This document shows, piece by piece, positions 49,172-58,536 of a stretch of 64,000 nt of DNA. The notes beneath the pieces are model-generated. The model did not search any database, was not told the DNA's origin, and was given only the letters and a program-made list of their open reading frames with translations. The translations under genes were made by a program, and so were the position numbers. Each line of letters opens with the position of its first letter. The first letter of the stretch is position 1. The DNA lies in the NCBI RefSeq assembly GCF_003020115.1, contig NZ_PYFX01000005.1, forward strand, positions 124,001-188,000. Reading direction: 5' to 3'. The stretch comes from Bradyrhizobium sp. MOS002. GTDB taxonomy: Bacteria > Pseudomonadota > Alphaproteobacteria > Rhizobiales > Xanthobacteraceae.

Positions 49172-49801
49172 CTAGCGGCCGATGATCATCGCGCGCAGGC
49201 TCTTCGGCACCAGCAGCGCGAGTAAAACGTGAATGACGAGGAACGCGCAGATCGCGGCCATGCAGAAGAAATGGATGTAGCGCGCGGTCGGATAGTCGCC
49301 GAACAGGCTTACGAGCCAGTGCAATTGCACCGGTTTCCACATCCCAAGGCCCGACAGCACGATGATCACGCCGATCAATATGATGCCGGCATAGAGCACG
49401 CGCTGGACGTAATTGTAGACGGTGAGATCGGCATGGCCGAGCTTGAAGGTCAGGGCAGCCCTGACATCGTGAAGCACGCCGGACGGGGTGATCGGTAGCA
49501 GCTTCTTGCGGAAGCGGCCGGTGGCAAGCCCAGTGACGAGATAGGCGAGGCCGTTGATCATCACGAGCCACATCGCCGCAAAGTGCCAAAGCAGGCCGCC
49601 GCCGAGCCAGCCGCCCAGCGTGTAGTCGCGAGGAAAGCTGAAACCGAACAGCGGCGAGGCGTTGTAGATCTGCCAGCCCGACAGGATCATCAGGATCATG
49701 GCGAGGGCGTTGATCCAGTGCATGACCCGCACCCAGGCCGGCTGGATCACTTTGGCCGGGGTGGAGCCGACCTGCTCGTCGGTCACAGTAAGGCTCGACA
49801 T
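49172..49801 (-). CDS. Cytochrome b561-type membrane subunit
   Basis: A 209-residue protein with four hydrophobic segments (about 25-45, 65-90, 130-155 and 180-205). Histidines suited to bind two b haems are in RVMHWINAL, LLWHFAAMW, VQLHWL and YIHFF/CAFLVIHVLL. It belongs to the b561/Ni-hydrogenase-like cytochrome family. Fifteen bases separate it from the molybdoenzyme gene, so the two form an operon and probably a complex carrying electrons across the membrane. Start ATG 49801 gives MSSLTVTDEQ. Confidence 0.86.
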   Translation of the reverse strand: MSSLTVTDEQVGSTPAKVIQPAWVRVMHWINALAMILMILSGWQIYNASPLFGFSFPRDYTLGGWLGGGLLWHFAAMWLVMINGLAYLVTGLATGRFRKKLLPITPSGVLHDVRAALTFKLGHADLTVYNYVQRVLYAGIILIGVIIVLSGLGMWKPVQLHWLVSLFGDYPTARYIHFFCMAAICAFLVIHVLLALLVPKSLRAMIIGR

Positions 49802-49907
49802 GTTGGTTCCGTCCTGAACATCGTCTGACGGCAATTATACGCCGATGCGTCCGCTTTCGTTACGCCCTGTCCGGCATCGAATCGATACCGGCGGGCTATC
49901 GTGGTCA

Positions 49908-49938
49908 CAATAAAGCGAGCCGGGGACCCCCGGCTCGC
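49908..49938 (-). terminator. Terminator after the fasciclin gene
   Basis: GCGAGCCGGGG (49915-49925) and CCCCGGCTCGC (49928-49938) form a strong stem, and on the minus strand it is followed by TTTATTG. It begins 46 bp after the fasciclin gene stop. Confidence 0.75.
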
Positions 49939-49983
49939 CATTTCGTCGCATCCGGTTCGGGGATGAAGCCGGGCCGCGCGGCC

Positions 49984-50538
49984 TTACGTCGCCGGCATCA
50001 GCACGGTGTCGACGACGTGGATCACGCCGTTGGACTGGTTGACGTTGGGGATGGTGACGGTGGAAGACCCGCCCTTGGCATCAACGATCATGACCGAGCT
50101 GCCGGACTTCTTGACGGTCAGCTCTTCGCCTTCGACCGTCTTGAGTTTCTTGCCGTCGGTGAGGTCGGACGCCTCGAGCTTGCCGGCGACCACATGGTAG
50201 GTGAGAATCTTCGTCAAGGTCGCCTTGCTCTCGGGCTTGACCAGGGTGTCGACGGTGCCGGCGGGCAGCTTGCCGAAGGCGGCGTTGGTCGGCGCGAACA
50301 CCGTGAACGGGCCCTTGCCTTCCAGCGTCGGCACCAGGCCGGCCGCCTTCACCGCCGCAACCAGCGTGGTGTGGTCCTTCGAATTGACGGCGTTCTGGAC
50401 AATGTTCTTGGACGGGAACATCGCGGCGCCGCCGACCATGACGGTCTTTTCCTCTGCGCGGACGGGCGCGACGACGGTCGCGGTGATGGCCAGCGCGCTG
50501 AAGGCTGCAGCGGTAAGATAGGCAATACGCTTCGACAT
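49984..50538 (-). CDS. Secreted fasciclin-domain protein
   Basis: A 184-residue protein with a signal peptide (about 1-28: LTAAAFSALAITATVVAPVRA) and one fasciclin (FAS1) domain at about 45-182, shown by TTLVAAVKAAGLVPTLEGKGPFTVFAPTNAAFGKLPAGTV, the YHVVAGKL H-box and the end NGVIHVVDTVLMP. Such proteins mediate adhesion or lie at the bacterial surface, and in rhizobia some affect symbiosis. ATG 50538 was chosen for its signal peptide; the frame continues upstream through a repeat. Confidence 0.9.
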   Translation of the reverse strand: MSKRIAYLTAAAFSALAITATVVAPVRAEEKTVMVGGAAMFPSKNIVQNAVNSKDHTTLVAAVKAAGLVPTLEGKGPFTVFAPTNAAFGKLPAGTVDTLVKPESKATLTKILTYHVVAGKLEASDLTDGKKLKTVEGEELTVKKSGSSVMIVDAKGGSSTVTIPNVNQSNGVIHVVDTVLMPAT

Positions 50539-50746
50539 GGAGGGTCTCCCGATTGGATGGTGACCGGCGGTTGCCGGCATTCGAGTTGGGCAACAACGGT
50601 GGCTGCGACCTGTGAGCGTGAAGCTGCAGCGACGTCGTTGGCTCGAATTACGGGAGGGTTTGCGAAGCGGTTTCGGATTAAACTTCTTTGTGATGCGTGA
50701 AACTATAGGGCGGCGCATCCGTGTGGTGAGCGCTACAAACTCAATT

Positions 50747-50887
50747 GTCGTCCCGGCGAAGGCCGGGACCCATACTCCCGATAAGCAGTTGTAGCGCGAG
50801 ACAGGTAACCACGTGTCTTCGCCAAACCACGTCCTGTGGTTATGGGTCCCGGCCCCCGTGCGCAATTGCGCACTAGGCCAGGACGAC
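50747..50887. repeat. Double-hairpin repeat GTCGTCCCGG...GGACGAC with palindromic loop
   Basis: This is a sister of the repeat at 48214-48353. The left loop is simple (GAAGG), but the right hairpin, GTCCCGGCC...GGCCAGGAC, contains GTGCGCAATTGCGCAC at 50858-50873 as its loop. It lies between the fasciclin and SDR genes, both on the minus strand. Confidence 0.8.
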
Positions 50888-50897
50888 AAGTGACCTC

Positions 50898-51659
50898 TCA
50901 ATCCCTGTTGTGCGGCGTTTGAATAAACCCTCGATTATGCGTCGGGCTGATCAGCAGTTCGTTGATGCACACCCGCGCCGGCATGCTCGCGATGAACGCG
51001 ATGGTGCGGCCGAGATCTTCGGATTGCAGCATCCTGGCCTGCTCCTCCTCGCTCGGCACCACCGGACGCAGCTTCAGGATCGGGGTCGCCACCTCGCCCG
51101 GCATCAGGCAGGAGGCGCGCAAGCCGTTGACGCATTCGTCCATGTTGAAAGAATGGGTCAGCGCCAGCACCGCATGCTTTGTCGTGGTGTAGGCCGGGCC
51201 CGGCATTTTCGAGACGTGGCGGCCGGCCCAGGACGAGACGTTGATGATGGAGCCGTCCTGCTGCTTGCGCATCGTCGGCAGCACCGCGTGCATGCAATAG
51301 AGCACGCCGTTGAGATTGACCTGGACCAGCTGGTCCCAGCCCTCCAGCTCCATGTCCTTCCAGCTGCGCTTGGGGACATTGATGCCGGCATTGTTCACCA
51401 GCAGGTCGATCCGGCCGTGCTTCGCAACGATTTGATCGGCCGCCTTCTGGGCCGCGGCGGCGACCGACACGTCCAGCGCGATGGCCTCGGCGGCCCCGCC
51501 CGCCTTGGTGATCTTCGCCACCACGGTATCCAGGGCGTCCTTGCGCCGGCCCGAGATCACCACCGTCCAGCCGTCGGCCGCGAGCGCCTCGGCGCCGGCC
51601 TCCCCGATCCCGCTGCCGCCGCCCGTCACCCAGGCCACACGTTTCCCGTTTTTGGTCAT
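50898..51659 (-). CDS. Short-chain dehydrogenase/reductase
   Basis: A 253-residue NAD(P)-dependent oxidoreductase of the classical SDR type. The cofactor motif TGGGSGIG is at 12-19, N-N-A-G at 89-92, and the catalytic set is S142 or S143, Y157 and K161 (PAYTTTKHA). R38-R39 after beta2 suggests NADP(H). The substrate is not evident; it is divergent from matB across 113 bp, so the two may share a regulator. Confidence 0.9.
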   Translation of the reverse strand: MTKNGKRVAWVTGGGSGIGEAGAEALAADGWTVVISGRRKDALDTVVAKITKAGGAAEAIALDVSVAAAAQKAADQIVAKHGRIDLLVNNAGINVPKRSWKDMELEGWDQLVQVNLNGVLYCMHAVLPTMRKQQDGSIINVSSWAGRHVSKMPGPAYTTTKHAVLALTHSFNMDECVNGLRASCLMPGEVATPILKLRPVVPSEEEQARMLQSEDLGRTIAFIASMPARVCINELLISPTHNRGFIQTPHNRD

Positions 51660-51772
51660 GCAAACTGTCTCCGTTGCTTCATCGGGGCGGTTTTTGCTAA
51701 TCCAGCCCTCGGTTTTGACCGGCCTTGTCTGACGAGCCTTGTGGTCAAGCCTTGCGGTCGAGGAAATCTTGC

Positions 51773-53302
51773 ATGAACCAAGCTGCCAACGCCAATTTGT
51801 TTTCCCGCCTGTTCGACGGCCTGGACGATCCGAAGCGCCTCGCGATCGAGACGCATGACGGCGTCCGCATCAGCTATGGCGACCTGATCGCCCGGGCCGG
51901 GCAAATGGCCAATGTGCTGGTCGCGCGCGGCGTGAAGCCCGGCGACCGCGTTGCGGTTCAGGTCGAGAAATCCGTGGCCAATATCGTGCTGTACCTGGCC
52001 ACCGTGCGGGCCGGCGCGGTCTACCTGCCGCTCAACACCGCCTATACGCTGAACGAGCTCGACTATTTCATCGGCGATGCCGAGCCCTCGCTGGTGGTGT
52101 GCGATCCCGCCAAGGCGGAGGGCCTCGGCCCCATCGCCGCCAAGGTGAAAGCGAAAATCGAGACGCTCGGGCCGGACGGCAAGGGCTCGCTGACGGACGC
52201 CGCCGACAAGGCCAGCAGCGAATTCACCACCGTGTCGCGCGCAAACGACGATCTCGCCGCGATCCTCTACACGTCCGGCACCACCGGCCGCTCCAAGGGC
52301 GCGATGTTGACCCACGACAATCTGGCGTCGAACTCGCTCTCGCTGGTCGGCTTCTGGCGCTTCACCGACAAGGACGTGCTGATCCACGCGCTGCCGATCT
52401 ACCATACCCACGGCCTGTTCGTGGCGACCAACGTGACGCTGTTTTCGCGGGCGTCGATGATCTTCCTGCCGAAGCTCGACCCGGATCTGATCATCAAGCT
52501 GATGGCGCGTGCCACGGTGCTGATGGGCGTGCCGACCTTCTATACCCGTCTGCTCCAGAACGCTGCGCTGTCGCGCGAAACCACGAAACACATGCGGCTG
52601 TTCATCTCGGGCTCCGCCCCGCTGCTCGCCGAAACCCATCGCGAATGGTCGGCGCGCACCGGGCATGCCGTGCTCGAGCGCTACGGCATGACCGAGACCA
52701 ACATGAACACCTCGAACCCCTATGACGGCGAGCGCGTGCCCGGCGCAGTCGGTTTTCCCCTTCCCGGCGTCTCCGTGCGCGTCACAGACCCTGAAACGGC
52801 CAAGGAACTGCCGCGCGACGAAATCGGCATGATCGAGGTCAAGGGCCCCAACGTGTTCAAGGGCTATTGGCGCATGCCGGAAAAGACCAAGGCGGAATTC
52901 CGCGACGACGGCTTCTTCATCACCGGCGATCTCGGCAAGATCGACGCCAAGGGTTACGTCCACATTCTCGGCCGCGGCAAGGATCTCGTCATCTCCGGCG
53001 GCTTCAACGTCTACCCGAAGGAGATCGAGAGCGAGATCGACGCCATGCCCGGCGTGATCGAATCCGCCGTGATCGGCGTGCCGCACGCCGATTTCGGCGA
53101 GGGCGTCACGGCGGTGCTGGTCTGCAACAAGGGCGCCGATGTGACCGAGGCCGCGGTGCTGAAGGCGCTCGACGGCCGGCTGGCAAAGTTCAAGATGCCC
53201 AAACGCGTCTTCGTCGTCGACGAGCTGCCGCGCAACACCATGGGCAAGGTGCAGAAGAACGTGCTGCGGGACACGTACAAGGATCTTTACGCAAAGAAAT
53301 AG
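51773..53302 (+). CDS. matB: Malonyl-CoA synthetase MatB
   Basis: MatB activates malonate (and methylmalonate) to the CoA thioester via an adenylate. The 509 residues contain ILYTSGTTGRSKGAMLTHDN as the adenylation P-loop, the ALPIYHTHGLFV segment, ERYGMTETNMN, TGDLGKID and the final PRNTMGKVQKN with the catalytic lysine. That lysine is the usual target of reversible acetylation in Rhodopseudomonas MatB, to which this protein is very similar. ATG 51773 gives MNQAANANLFSRLFD. In rhizobia malonate can be an abundant carbon source in legume nodules. No matA or matC lies beside it. Confidence 0.95.
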   Translation: MNQAANANLFSRLFDGLDDPKRLAIETHDGVRISYGDLIARAGQMANVLVARGVKPGDRVAVQVEKSVANIVLYLATVRAGAVYLPLNTAYTLNELDYFIGDAEPSLVVCDPAKAEGLGPIAAKVKAKIETLGPDGKGSLTDAADKASSEFTTVSRANDDLAAILYTSGTTGRSKGAMLTHDNLASNSLSLVGFWRFTDKDVLIHALPIYHTHGLFVATNVTLFSRASMIFLPKLDPDLIIKLMARATVLMGVPTFYTRLLQNAALSRETTKHMRLFISGSAPLLAETHREWSARTGHAVLERYGMTETNMNTSNPYDGERVPGAVGFPLPGVSVRVTDPETAKELPRDEIGMIEVKGPNVFKGYWRMPEKTKAEFRDDGFFITGDLGKIDAKGYVHILGRGKDLVISGGFNVYPKEIESEIDAMPGVIESAVIGVPHADFGEGVTAVLVCNKGADVTEAAVLKALDGRLAKFKMPKRVFVVDELPRNTMGKVQKNVLRDTYKDLYAKK

Positions 53303-53355
53303 GGGCGCAGACTTCAGGCAAAGTCGCGCCATACCTTCGCCGTCGTGCCCTCGCC

Positions 53356-53456
53356 GTCATGCCCCGCGAAGGCGGGGCATCCAGTACGCCGCGGCTTCTC
53401 GATTCAATCACTATCGTCTCTGGAATACTGGATTCCCCGCCTTCGCGGGGAATGAC
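53356..53456. repeat. Composite double-hairpin repeat, short-loop form
   Basis: GTCATGCCCCGC and GCGGGGAATGAC are the outer ends. Hairpins at 53359-53380 (loop GAAG) and 53432-53453 (loop CTTC) flank a middle with CCAGTACGCCGCGGCTTCTC and GTCTCTGGAATACTGGAT. The fabB-fabI element at 18436-18574 is the same repeat reversed, but with about 20 bases in each loop. Confidence 0.8.
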
Positions 53457-53490
53457 ACTGAGCGCGTAGCGCGTATGCGCCCCAAGACGC

Positions 53491-54351
53491 TCACTGCCCG
53501 CCCACCAGACTCATCACAAACCTGCTGCCGACGATAAACAGATAACATCCGAACGCCACCTCCAGCGTCCGCTTCGACATCGCGTGCGCGGCTCTCACGC
53601 CGAGCGGCGCGGTGACGAGGCTCATCGGCATCACCAGCACGGCGCCGATCAGGGAGACGTAGCCGAGCGCGAACGGGACCTGCAACGCTGCGACGGCTGG
53701 ATAGCTCGCCGCCGCCGGCCAGCCGGCGTAGATGTAACCAAGCGCGCCGGGGATCGAGATCAACACGGCGAGCGCCGACGAGGTCGCGACGGCCTGATGG
53801 ATCGGGCGGCCGTAGAAGGTCATCAGCAGGTTCGAGAACAAGCCGCCACCGACGCCCATCAATGTCGAGAGGATACCAACGCAGAAGCCGTAGAGGCGCA
53901 TCAGCGGGCCCTTCGGCAAGTCATCGCCGAGCTTCCAGCTTTCGCGCGCGAAGATCAGCCGTACCGCGGCCGACCAGGCGACGGCGACGAACACGATCTT
54001 GAACAGCCGCTCCGGCGCGTAGCGCGCGACGACGCTCCCCGAGACGACGCCGATCACGATCGGCAGCCACCAGACCCGAAGGATCGCAATATCGACGGCA
54101 CCGCGCTTGTAGTGCGCCTGGAACGAACGGATCGAGGTCGGAATGATGACGGCGAGCGAGGTGCCGATGCAGAGCGGCATGCGCACCTCCAGCGGCACAC
54201 CGGCGATGCGGAAGCACTCGTAGAACACCGGCACCAGAATCGCGCCGCCGCCGATGCCGAACACGCCGGCCAAGAATCCGGAGAGCGCGCCGGTTGCGAT
54301 CAGCAACAGCGCGAGCTCGACGATCTCCTTGATATCAAGTCCTGCAATCAC
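53491..54351 (-). CDS. TauE/SafE-family permease (sulphite exporter type)
   Basis: An about 286-residue membrane protein with eight hydrophobic segments and the two glycine-rich repeats of the family, GFLAGVFGIGGGAILVP and GILSTLMGVGGGLFSNLLM. TauE/SafE proteins export anions such as sulphite, sulphoacetate or other organosulphur compounds; the substrate here is unknown. I place the start at GTG 54351 (VIAGLDIKEIVELALLL); the frame is open to 54486, but the extra residues are Arg-rich without family character. Confidence 0.82.
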   Translation of the reverse strand: MIAGLDIKEIVELALLLIATGALSGFLAGVFGIGGGAILVPVFYECFRIAGVPLEVRMPLCIGTSLAVIIPTSIRSFQAHYKRGAVDIAILRVWWLPIVIGVVSGSVVARYAPERLFKIVFVAVAWSAAVRLIFARESWKLGDDLPKGPLMRLYGFCVGILSTLMGVGGGLFSNLLMTFYGRPIHQAVATSSALAVLISIPGALGYIYAGWPAAASYPAVAALQVPFALGYVSLIGAVLVMPMSLVTAPLGVRAAHAMSKRTLEVAFGCYLFIVGSRFVMSLVGGQ

Positions 54352-54869
54352 CCCTGACCTGCCCCGGCGATGGGTCGCAACTTCTCCGATGCATCGCTCG
54401 GACAGCTGCCCGGAATGCTCTAGGCGATCTGATTTGTCGGGTCGACCGCCGCATCGCCGGTCTGGGGTGGGATGCGGACTGCGCATATCCGCCCGTCTCG
54501 CGAAAAATCGGTGCGCTTGACGGAAATTGAAATTGCTCGCCGATCATCCCTGCCGGTTCGAACGTCATGAACTGACCGGTTCGACCCCTCGCCGGCCTGC
54601 GGCGAGTTAGAGCCGTTCCAATAGTAATTTCAATGCGCCGCAGCTCTCTCGCAAGAGTTGAATTTGTGTTCTGTCTTTAGTCGGTGCGCCTTGGCCGTGG
54701 TATACCAAGCCGCCGATTGGCCTTGTTACATCAAGGGCCTAGAGCTGAACCCGGGTTCGATTTATGGCGATTTGGTGATTGCGCAGGTGAAATCGACTCC
54801 GTAAATAGAGCCGACCTTTCGCGATCCCCGCGTGCCCCATGCTGGGCCGCAATAAAGCAATTGAAGCCC
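54352..54869. other. 518-bp gap between the TauE gene and sdhC
   Basis: No convincing gene is seen in this gap between divergent genes. It should hold the promoters of both. CCGGTTCGA occurs twice in direct orientation at 54553-54561 and 54576-54584, 23 bp apart from start to start, which might mark a regulator site. The sdhCDAB promoter probably lies in the AT-richer part near 54630-54680. Confidence 0.5.
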
Positions 54870-55268
54870 ATGACCGCACGGATCGAACGACCGCTCTCGC
54901 CCCACATGCAAGTCTACCGCTGGACGCTGACGATGGCGCTTTCCATCGTCCATCGCGCCACCGGAATTGCCCTCTACGCCGGAACGCTGCTGCTGGCCTG
55001 GTGGCTGATTGCGGCTGCCTCCGGCCCCACCGCCTATAGCCACGTCCAGGCCTTCACCGGCAGCATCATCGGCCGGCTGATCGTGTTCGGCTACACCTGG
55101 GCGCTGATGCACCACATGCTCAGCGGCATCCGGCATTTCGTCTGGGACCTCGGCTACGGCTTCAAGGCCAATGAGCGCGAAGCGTTGACCTGGGGCGCGT
55201 TGATCGGCGGCATCGTGCTCACGGTCCTCGTCTGGATCATCGCCTACGCGATCGGAGGGGGACGATGA
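54870..55268 (+). CDS. sdhC: Succinate dehydrogenase cytochrome b556 subunit
   Basis: A 132-residue membrane subunit of complex II with three hydrophobic helices. RPLSPHMQVYRW at the start (quinone site region), LSIVHRATGIALY and the haem-ligand region HHMLSGIRHFVWD are characteristic. It starts at ATG 54870; upstream reading in the same frame is not SdhC-like. It overlaps sdhD by ATGA. Confidence 0.95.
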   Translation: MTARIERPLSPHMQVYRWTLTMALSIVHRATGIALYAGTLLLAWWLIAAASGPTAYSHVQAFTGSIIGRLIVFGYTWALMHHMLSGIRHFVWDLGYGFKANEREALTWGALIGGIVLTVLVWIIAYAIGGGR

Positions 55269-55681
55269 GTTTCGACGAATCTCACGGCGCTCCGAAGGGC
55301 TCCTCCATGCGCACCCCTCTCGGCCGCGTCCGCAATCTCGGCGCGGCGCATTCGGGCACGTCCGATTTCTGGCGCCAGCGCATCACCGGCGTCGCCATGA
55401 CACTGCTGATGATCCCCGTGATCGTGATCGTGATGATGCTGCTCGGCCGCAACCAGGCCGGTGCCGCACAGATCCTCGGCTCGCTGCCGATCGCGGTGAT
55501 CCTGCTGCTCTTCATCTTCGCCAGCGCCTGGCACATGAAGATCGGCATGCAGGTCGTGATCGAGGACTACATCCATAACGAGAAGCTGAAGCTCATCTCG
55601 ATCATGCTCAACAACTTCTTCTCGATCGCCGTGGCGCTCGCCTCGACCTACGCGATCCTGAAACTTTCCTCCGGAGTCTAA
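55265..55681 (+). CDS. sdhD: Succinate dehydrogenase membrane anchor subunit
   Basis: A 138-residue membrane anchor with three hydrophobic helices. W-H-M-K-I-G-M-Q-V-V-I-E-D-Y near the third helix holds the probable second haem ligand and quinone-site residues. The start RTPLGRVRNLGAAHSGTSDFWRQRITGVA is typical of alphaproteobacterial SdhD. It overlaps sdhC by four bases and ends three bases before sdhA. Confidence 0.94.
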   Translation: MSFDESHGAPKGSSMRTPLGRVRNLGAAHSGTSDFWRQRITGVAMTLLMIPVIVIVMMLLGRNQAGAAQILGSLPIAVILLLFIFASAWHMKIGMQVVIEDYIHNEKLKLISIMLNNFFSIAVALASTYAILKLSSGV

Positions 55682-55684
55682 GCC

Positions 55685-57520
55685 ATGGCCGCAGACACGA
55701 ATGGCAAGGCCAACGGCGCTCCCGCCACCAACGGGAAAGCCTATCCGATCGAAGACCACACCTACGATGTCGTCGTGGTCGGCGCCGGCGGCGCGGGCCT
55801 ACGCGCCGTGGTCGGCTGCAGCGAAGCCGGCCTCCGCACCGCCTGCATCACAAAGGTGTTTCCGACCCGCTCGCATACGGTCGCTGCGCAGGGCGGCATC
55901 TCGGCTTCGCTCGGCAACATGCACAAGGACGACTGGCGCTGGCACATGTACGACACCGTGAAGGGGTCGGACTGGCTGGGCGACCAGGACGCGATCGAAT
56001 ACATGGTGCGCAACGCGCCCGAGGCGGTCTACGAGCTCGAGCATTGGGGCGTGCCGTTCTCACGCACCGAAGACGGCAAGATCTACCAGCGCCCGTTCGG
56101 CGGCATGACGCTGGACTACGGCAAGGGCCAGGCGCAGCGCACCTGCGCCGCCGCCGACCGCACCGGCCACGCCATGCTGCACACGATGTACGGCCAGTCG
56201 CTGCGCCACGCGGCCGAGTTCTTCATCGAGTTCTTTGCCATCGACCTGATCATGGACGACCAGGGCACCTGCCGCGGCGTCATCGCGCTCAAGCTTGACG
56301 ACGGCACGCTGCACCGCTTCCGCGCCCAGTCCGTGATTCTGGCGACCGGCGGTTACGGCCGCGCCTATGCGTCCTGCACCTCGGCGCACACCTGCACCGG
56401 CGATGGCGGCGGCATGGTGCTGCGGGCCGGCCTGCCGATGCAGGACATGGAGTTCGTGCAGTTCCACCCGACCGGCATCTACGGCTCGGGCTGTCTCGTC
56501 ACCGAAGGCGCGCGCGGCGAAGGCGGCTATCTCGTCAACTCCGAGGGCGAGCGCTTCATGGAGCGCTATGCGCCCTCCGCCAAGGATCTGGCCTCGCGCG
56601 ACGTCGTCTCGCGCGCAATGACCATCGAGATTCGCGAAGGCCGCGGCGTCGGCAAGAAGAAGGACCACATCTTCCTTCATCTCGATCATCTCGACCCCGC
56701 GGTGCTGGCCGAACGCCTGCCGGGCATCTCGGAATCCGCAAAGATCTTCGCCAATGTCGACGTGACGCGCGAGCCGATCCCGATCGTGCCGACCGTGCAC
56801 TACAACATGGGCGGCATCCCGACGAACTATCACGGCGAGGTGCTGACCAAGAAGGACGGCGACGACAACGCCATCATCCCCGGCCTGATGGCGATCGGCG
56901 AGGCGGCCTGCGTGTCCGTGCATGGCGCCAACCGCCTCGGCTCCAACTCGCTGATCGATCTCGTCGTGTTCGGCCGCGCCGTGGCGCTGCGCCTCGCCGA
57001 GAAGCTCACGCCGAACGCCAGCCAGCCGGAATTGCCGGCGAACTCGTCCGACCTCGCGCTCGGCCGGCTCGACCACTACCGCTACGCCTCCGGCGGCACG
57101 CCGACCGCGAAGCTGCGCGAAGGCATGCAGCACGTGATGCAGAACAATTGCGCGGTGTTCCGCACCGGCGACATCCTGAGCGAAGGCCAGAACCTGATCG
57201 AGAAGGTCCACAGCGGCATCACCGACATCGCCGTGTCCGACCGCTCGCTGGTGTGGAATTCCGACCTGATCGAGACGCTCGAATTCGACAATCTGATCGC
57301 GCAGGCGGTGGTGACGATGAACTCGGCCGCCAACCGCACCGAGAGCCGCGGCGCGCATGCCCGCGAGGACTTCTCCGAGCGCGACGACAAGAACTGGATG
57401 AAGCACACGCTGGCCTGGCTGGAAGATTCCGGCAAGGTCAAGATCGAGTACCGCCCGGTTCACGACTACACCATGACCAACGACGTGCAGTACATCCCGC
57501 CGAAAGCTCGCGTTTACTGA
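55685..57520 (+). CDS. sdhA: Succinate dehydrogenase flavoprotein subunit
   Basis: SdhA oxidises succinate to fumarate in the citric acid cycle and passes electrons to SdhB. The covalent FAD is on H64 ([10 protein letters not shown]). GAGGAGLRA binds the nucleotide, and the active-site arginine is in the [10 protein letters not shown] segment. The N-terminal 20 residues ([16 protein letters not shown]) are an extra polar tail. Length 611 is close to the family's. Confidence 0.97.
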   Translation: MAADTNGKANGAPATNGKAYPIEDHTYDVVVVGAGGAGLRAVVGCSEAGLRTACITKVFPTRSHTVAAQGGISASLGNMHKDDWRWHMYDTVKGSDWLGDQDAIEYMVRNAPEAVYELEHWGVPFSRTEDGKIYQRPFGGMTLDYGKGQAQRTCAAADRTGHAMLHTMYGQSLRHAAEFFIEFFAIDLIMDDQGTCRGVIALKLDDGTLHRFRAQSVILATGGYGRAYASCTSAHTCTGDGGGMVLRAGLPMQDMEFVQFHPTGIYGSGCLVTEGARGEGGYLVNSEGERFMERYAPSAKDLASRDVVSRAMTIEIREGRGVGKKKDHIFLHLDHLDPAVLAERLPGISESAKIFANVDVTREPIPIVPTVHYNMGGIPTNYHGEVLTKKDGDDNAIIPGLMAIGEAACVSVHGANRLGSNSLIDLVVFGRAVALRLAEKLTPNASQPELPANSSDLALGRLDHYRYASGGTPTAKLREGMQHVMQNNCAVFRTGDILSEGQNLIEKVHSGITDIAVSDRSLVWNSDLIETLEFDNLIAQAVVTMNSAANRTESRGAHAREDFSERDDKNWMKHTLAWLEDSGKVKIEYRPVHDYTMTNDVQYIPPKARVY

Positions 57521-57562
57521 ACGGCGCGCATGTACTGAGCGAACAGCGAAAGCTTTATCGAA

Positions 57563-58345
57563 ATGGTTGAATTCGCACTTCCGAAGAACTCCAAGATCAC
57601 CGGCGGCAAGACCTGGCCGAAGCCCGCGGGCGCGACTGAAACTCGCGAATTCCGCGTCTATCGCTGGAATCCGGACGACGGCAAGAACCCCAGCGTCGAC
57701 ACCTATTACGTCGACACCCATGATTGCGGGCCGATGGTGCTGGACGGCCTGATCTGGATCAAGAACAACATCGACCCGTCGCTGACCTTCCGCCGCTCCT
57801 GCCGCGAGGGCGTCTGCGGCTCCTGCGCGATGAACATCGACGGCCAGAACACGCTGGCCTGCACCCGCTCGATGCACGACGTGAAGGACGGCGCGGTGAA
57901 GATCAATCCGCTGCCGCACCAGCCTGTCGTGAAGGACCTCATCCCAGACCTCACCAATTTCTATGCGCAGTACGCTTCGGTCGAGCCGTGGCTGAAGACG
58001 ACCTCGCCGACGCCGCAGAAGGAATGGAAGCAGAGCCACGAAGACCGCGAGAAACTCGACGGCCTCTACGAGTGCATCCTCTGCGCCTGCTGCTCGACCT
58101 CGTGCCCGAGCTATTGGTGGAACAGCGAGCGCTATCTCGGTCCCGCCGCGCTGCTCCAGGCCAACCGCTGGGTGTCGGATTCGCGGGACGAGGCCACCGG
58201 CGAGCGACTCGACAATCTCGAGGATCCGTTCCGCCTCTATCGCTGCCACACCATCATGAACTGCGCCAAGGCCTGCCCGAAGGGCCTCAATCCGGCGGAG
58301 GCCATCGCGGAACTCAAGCTCAAGATGGTCGAGCGCCAGATCTAG
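57563..58345 (+). CDS. sdhB: Succinate dehydrogenase iron-sulphur subunit
   Basis: SdhB carries electrons from SdhA to the membrane quinone. The 260 residues show the [2Fe-2S] cysteines in [13 protein letters not shown] plus the later C in LACTRS, and the [4Fe-4S] and [3Fe-4S] groups in [16 protein letters not shown] and [17 protein letters not shown]. It is the last gene of sdhCDAB, 42 bases after sdhA, and is followed by a GC-rich hairpin. Confidence 0.97.
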   Translation: MVEFALPKNSKITGGKTWPKPAGATETREFRVYRWNPDDGKNPSVDTYYVDTHDCGPMVLDGLIWIKNNIDPSLTFRRSCREGVCGSCAMNIDGQNTLACTRSMHDVKDGAVKINPLPHQPVVKDLIPDLTNFYAQYASVEPWLKTTSPTPQKEWKQSHEDREKLDGLYECILCACCSTSCPSYWWNSERYLGPAALLQANRWVSDSRDEATGERLDNLEDPFRLYRCHTIMNCAKACPKGLNPAEAIAELKLKMVERQI

Positions 58346-58365
58346 GCGTCATTCATGCTGCGATC

Positions 58366-58386
58366 CCCCGGCCGGAACGGCCGGGG
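58366..58386 (+). terminator. Hairpin terminator after sdhB
   Basis: CCCCGGCCG and CGGCCGGGG with a GAA loop start 20 bp after the sdhB stop. Only a short CGTTCT follows, so the T-run is weak; Rho-dependent help may be needed. Confidence 0.55.
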
Positions 58387-58536
58387 CGTTCTACGGCACG
58401 CCCGTGTTTGAGTAGATTTTTGCCTCTGCCCCTGTGCGGGCAAGCCGGCGGGTTGCAACCTCTGGTTCCCGCCACAAGCCGCTTTCTTCCCGGCGCGAAA
58501 TTCAAGTAAGCTCTCCGGCGTGGGACCGGAGCGACC

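Noticed and set aside
56060..58249. A 729-codon open frame on the minus strand
   Set aside because: It lies fully opposite sdhA and sdhB, whose families are certain. The translation is rich in His, Val, Asp, Gly and Arg, as expected from antisense of GC-rich codons.
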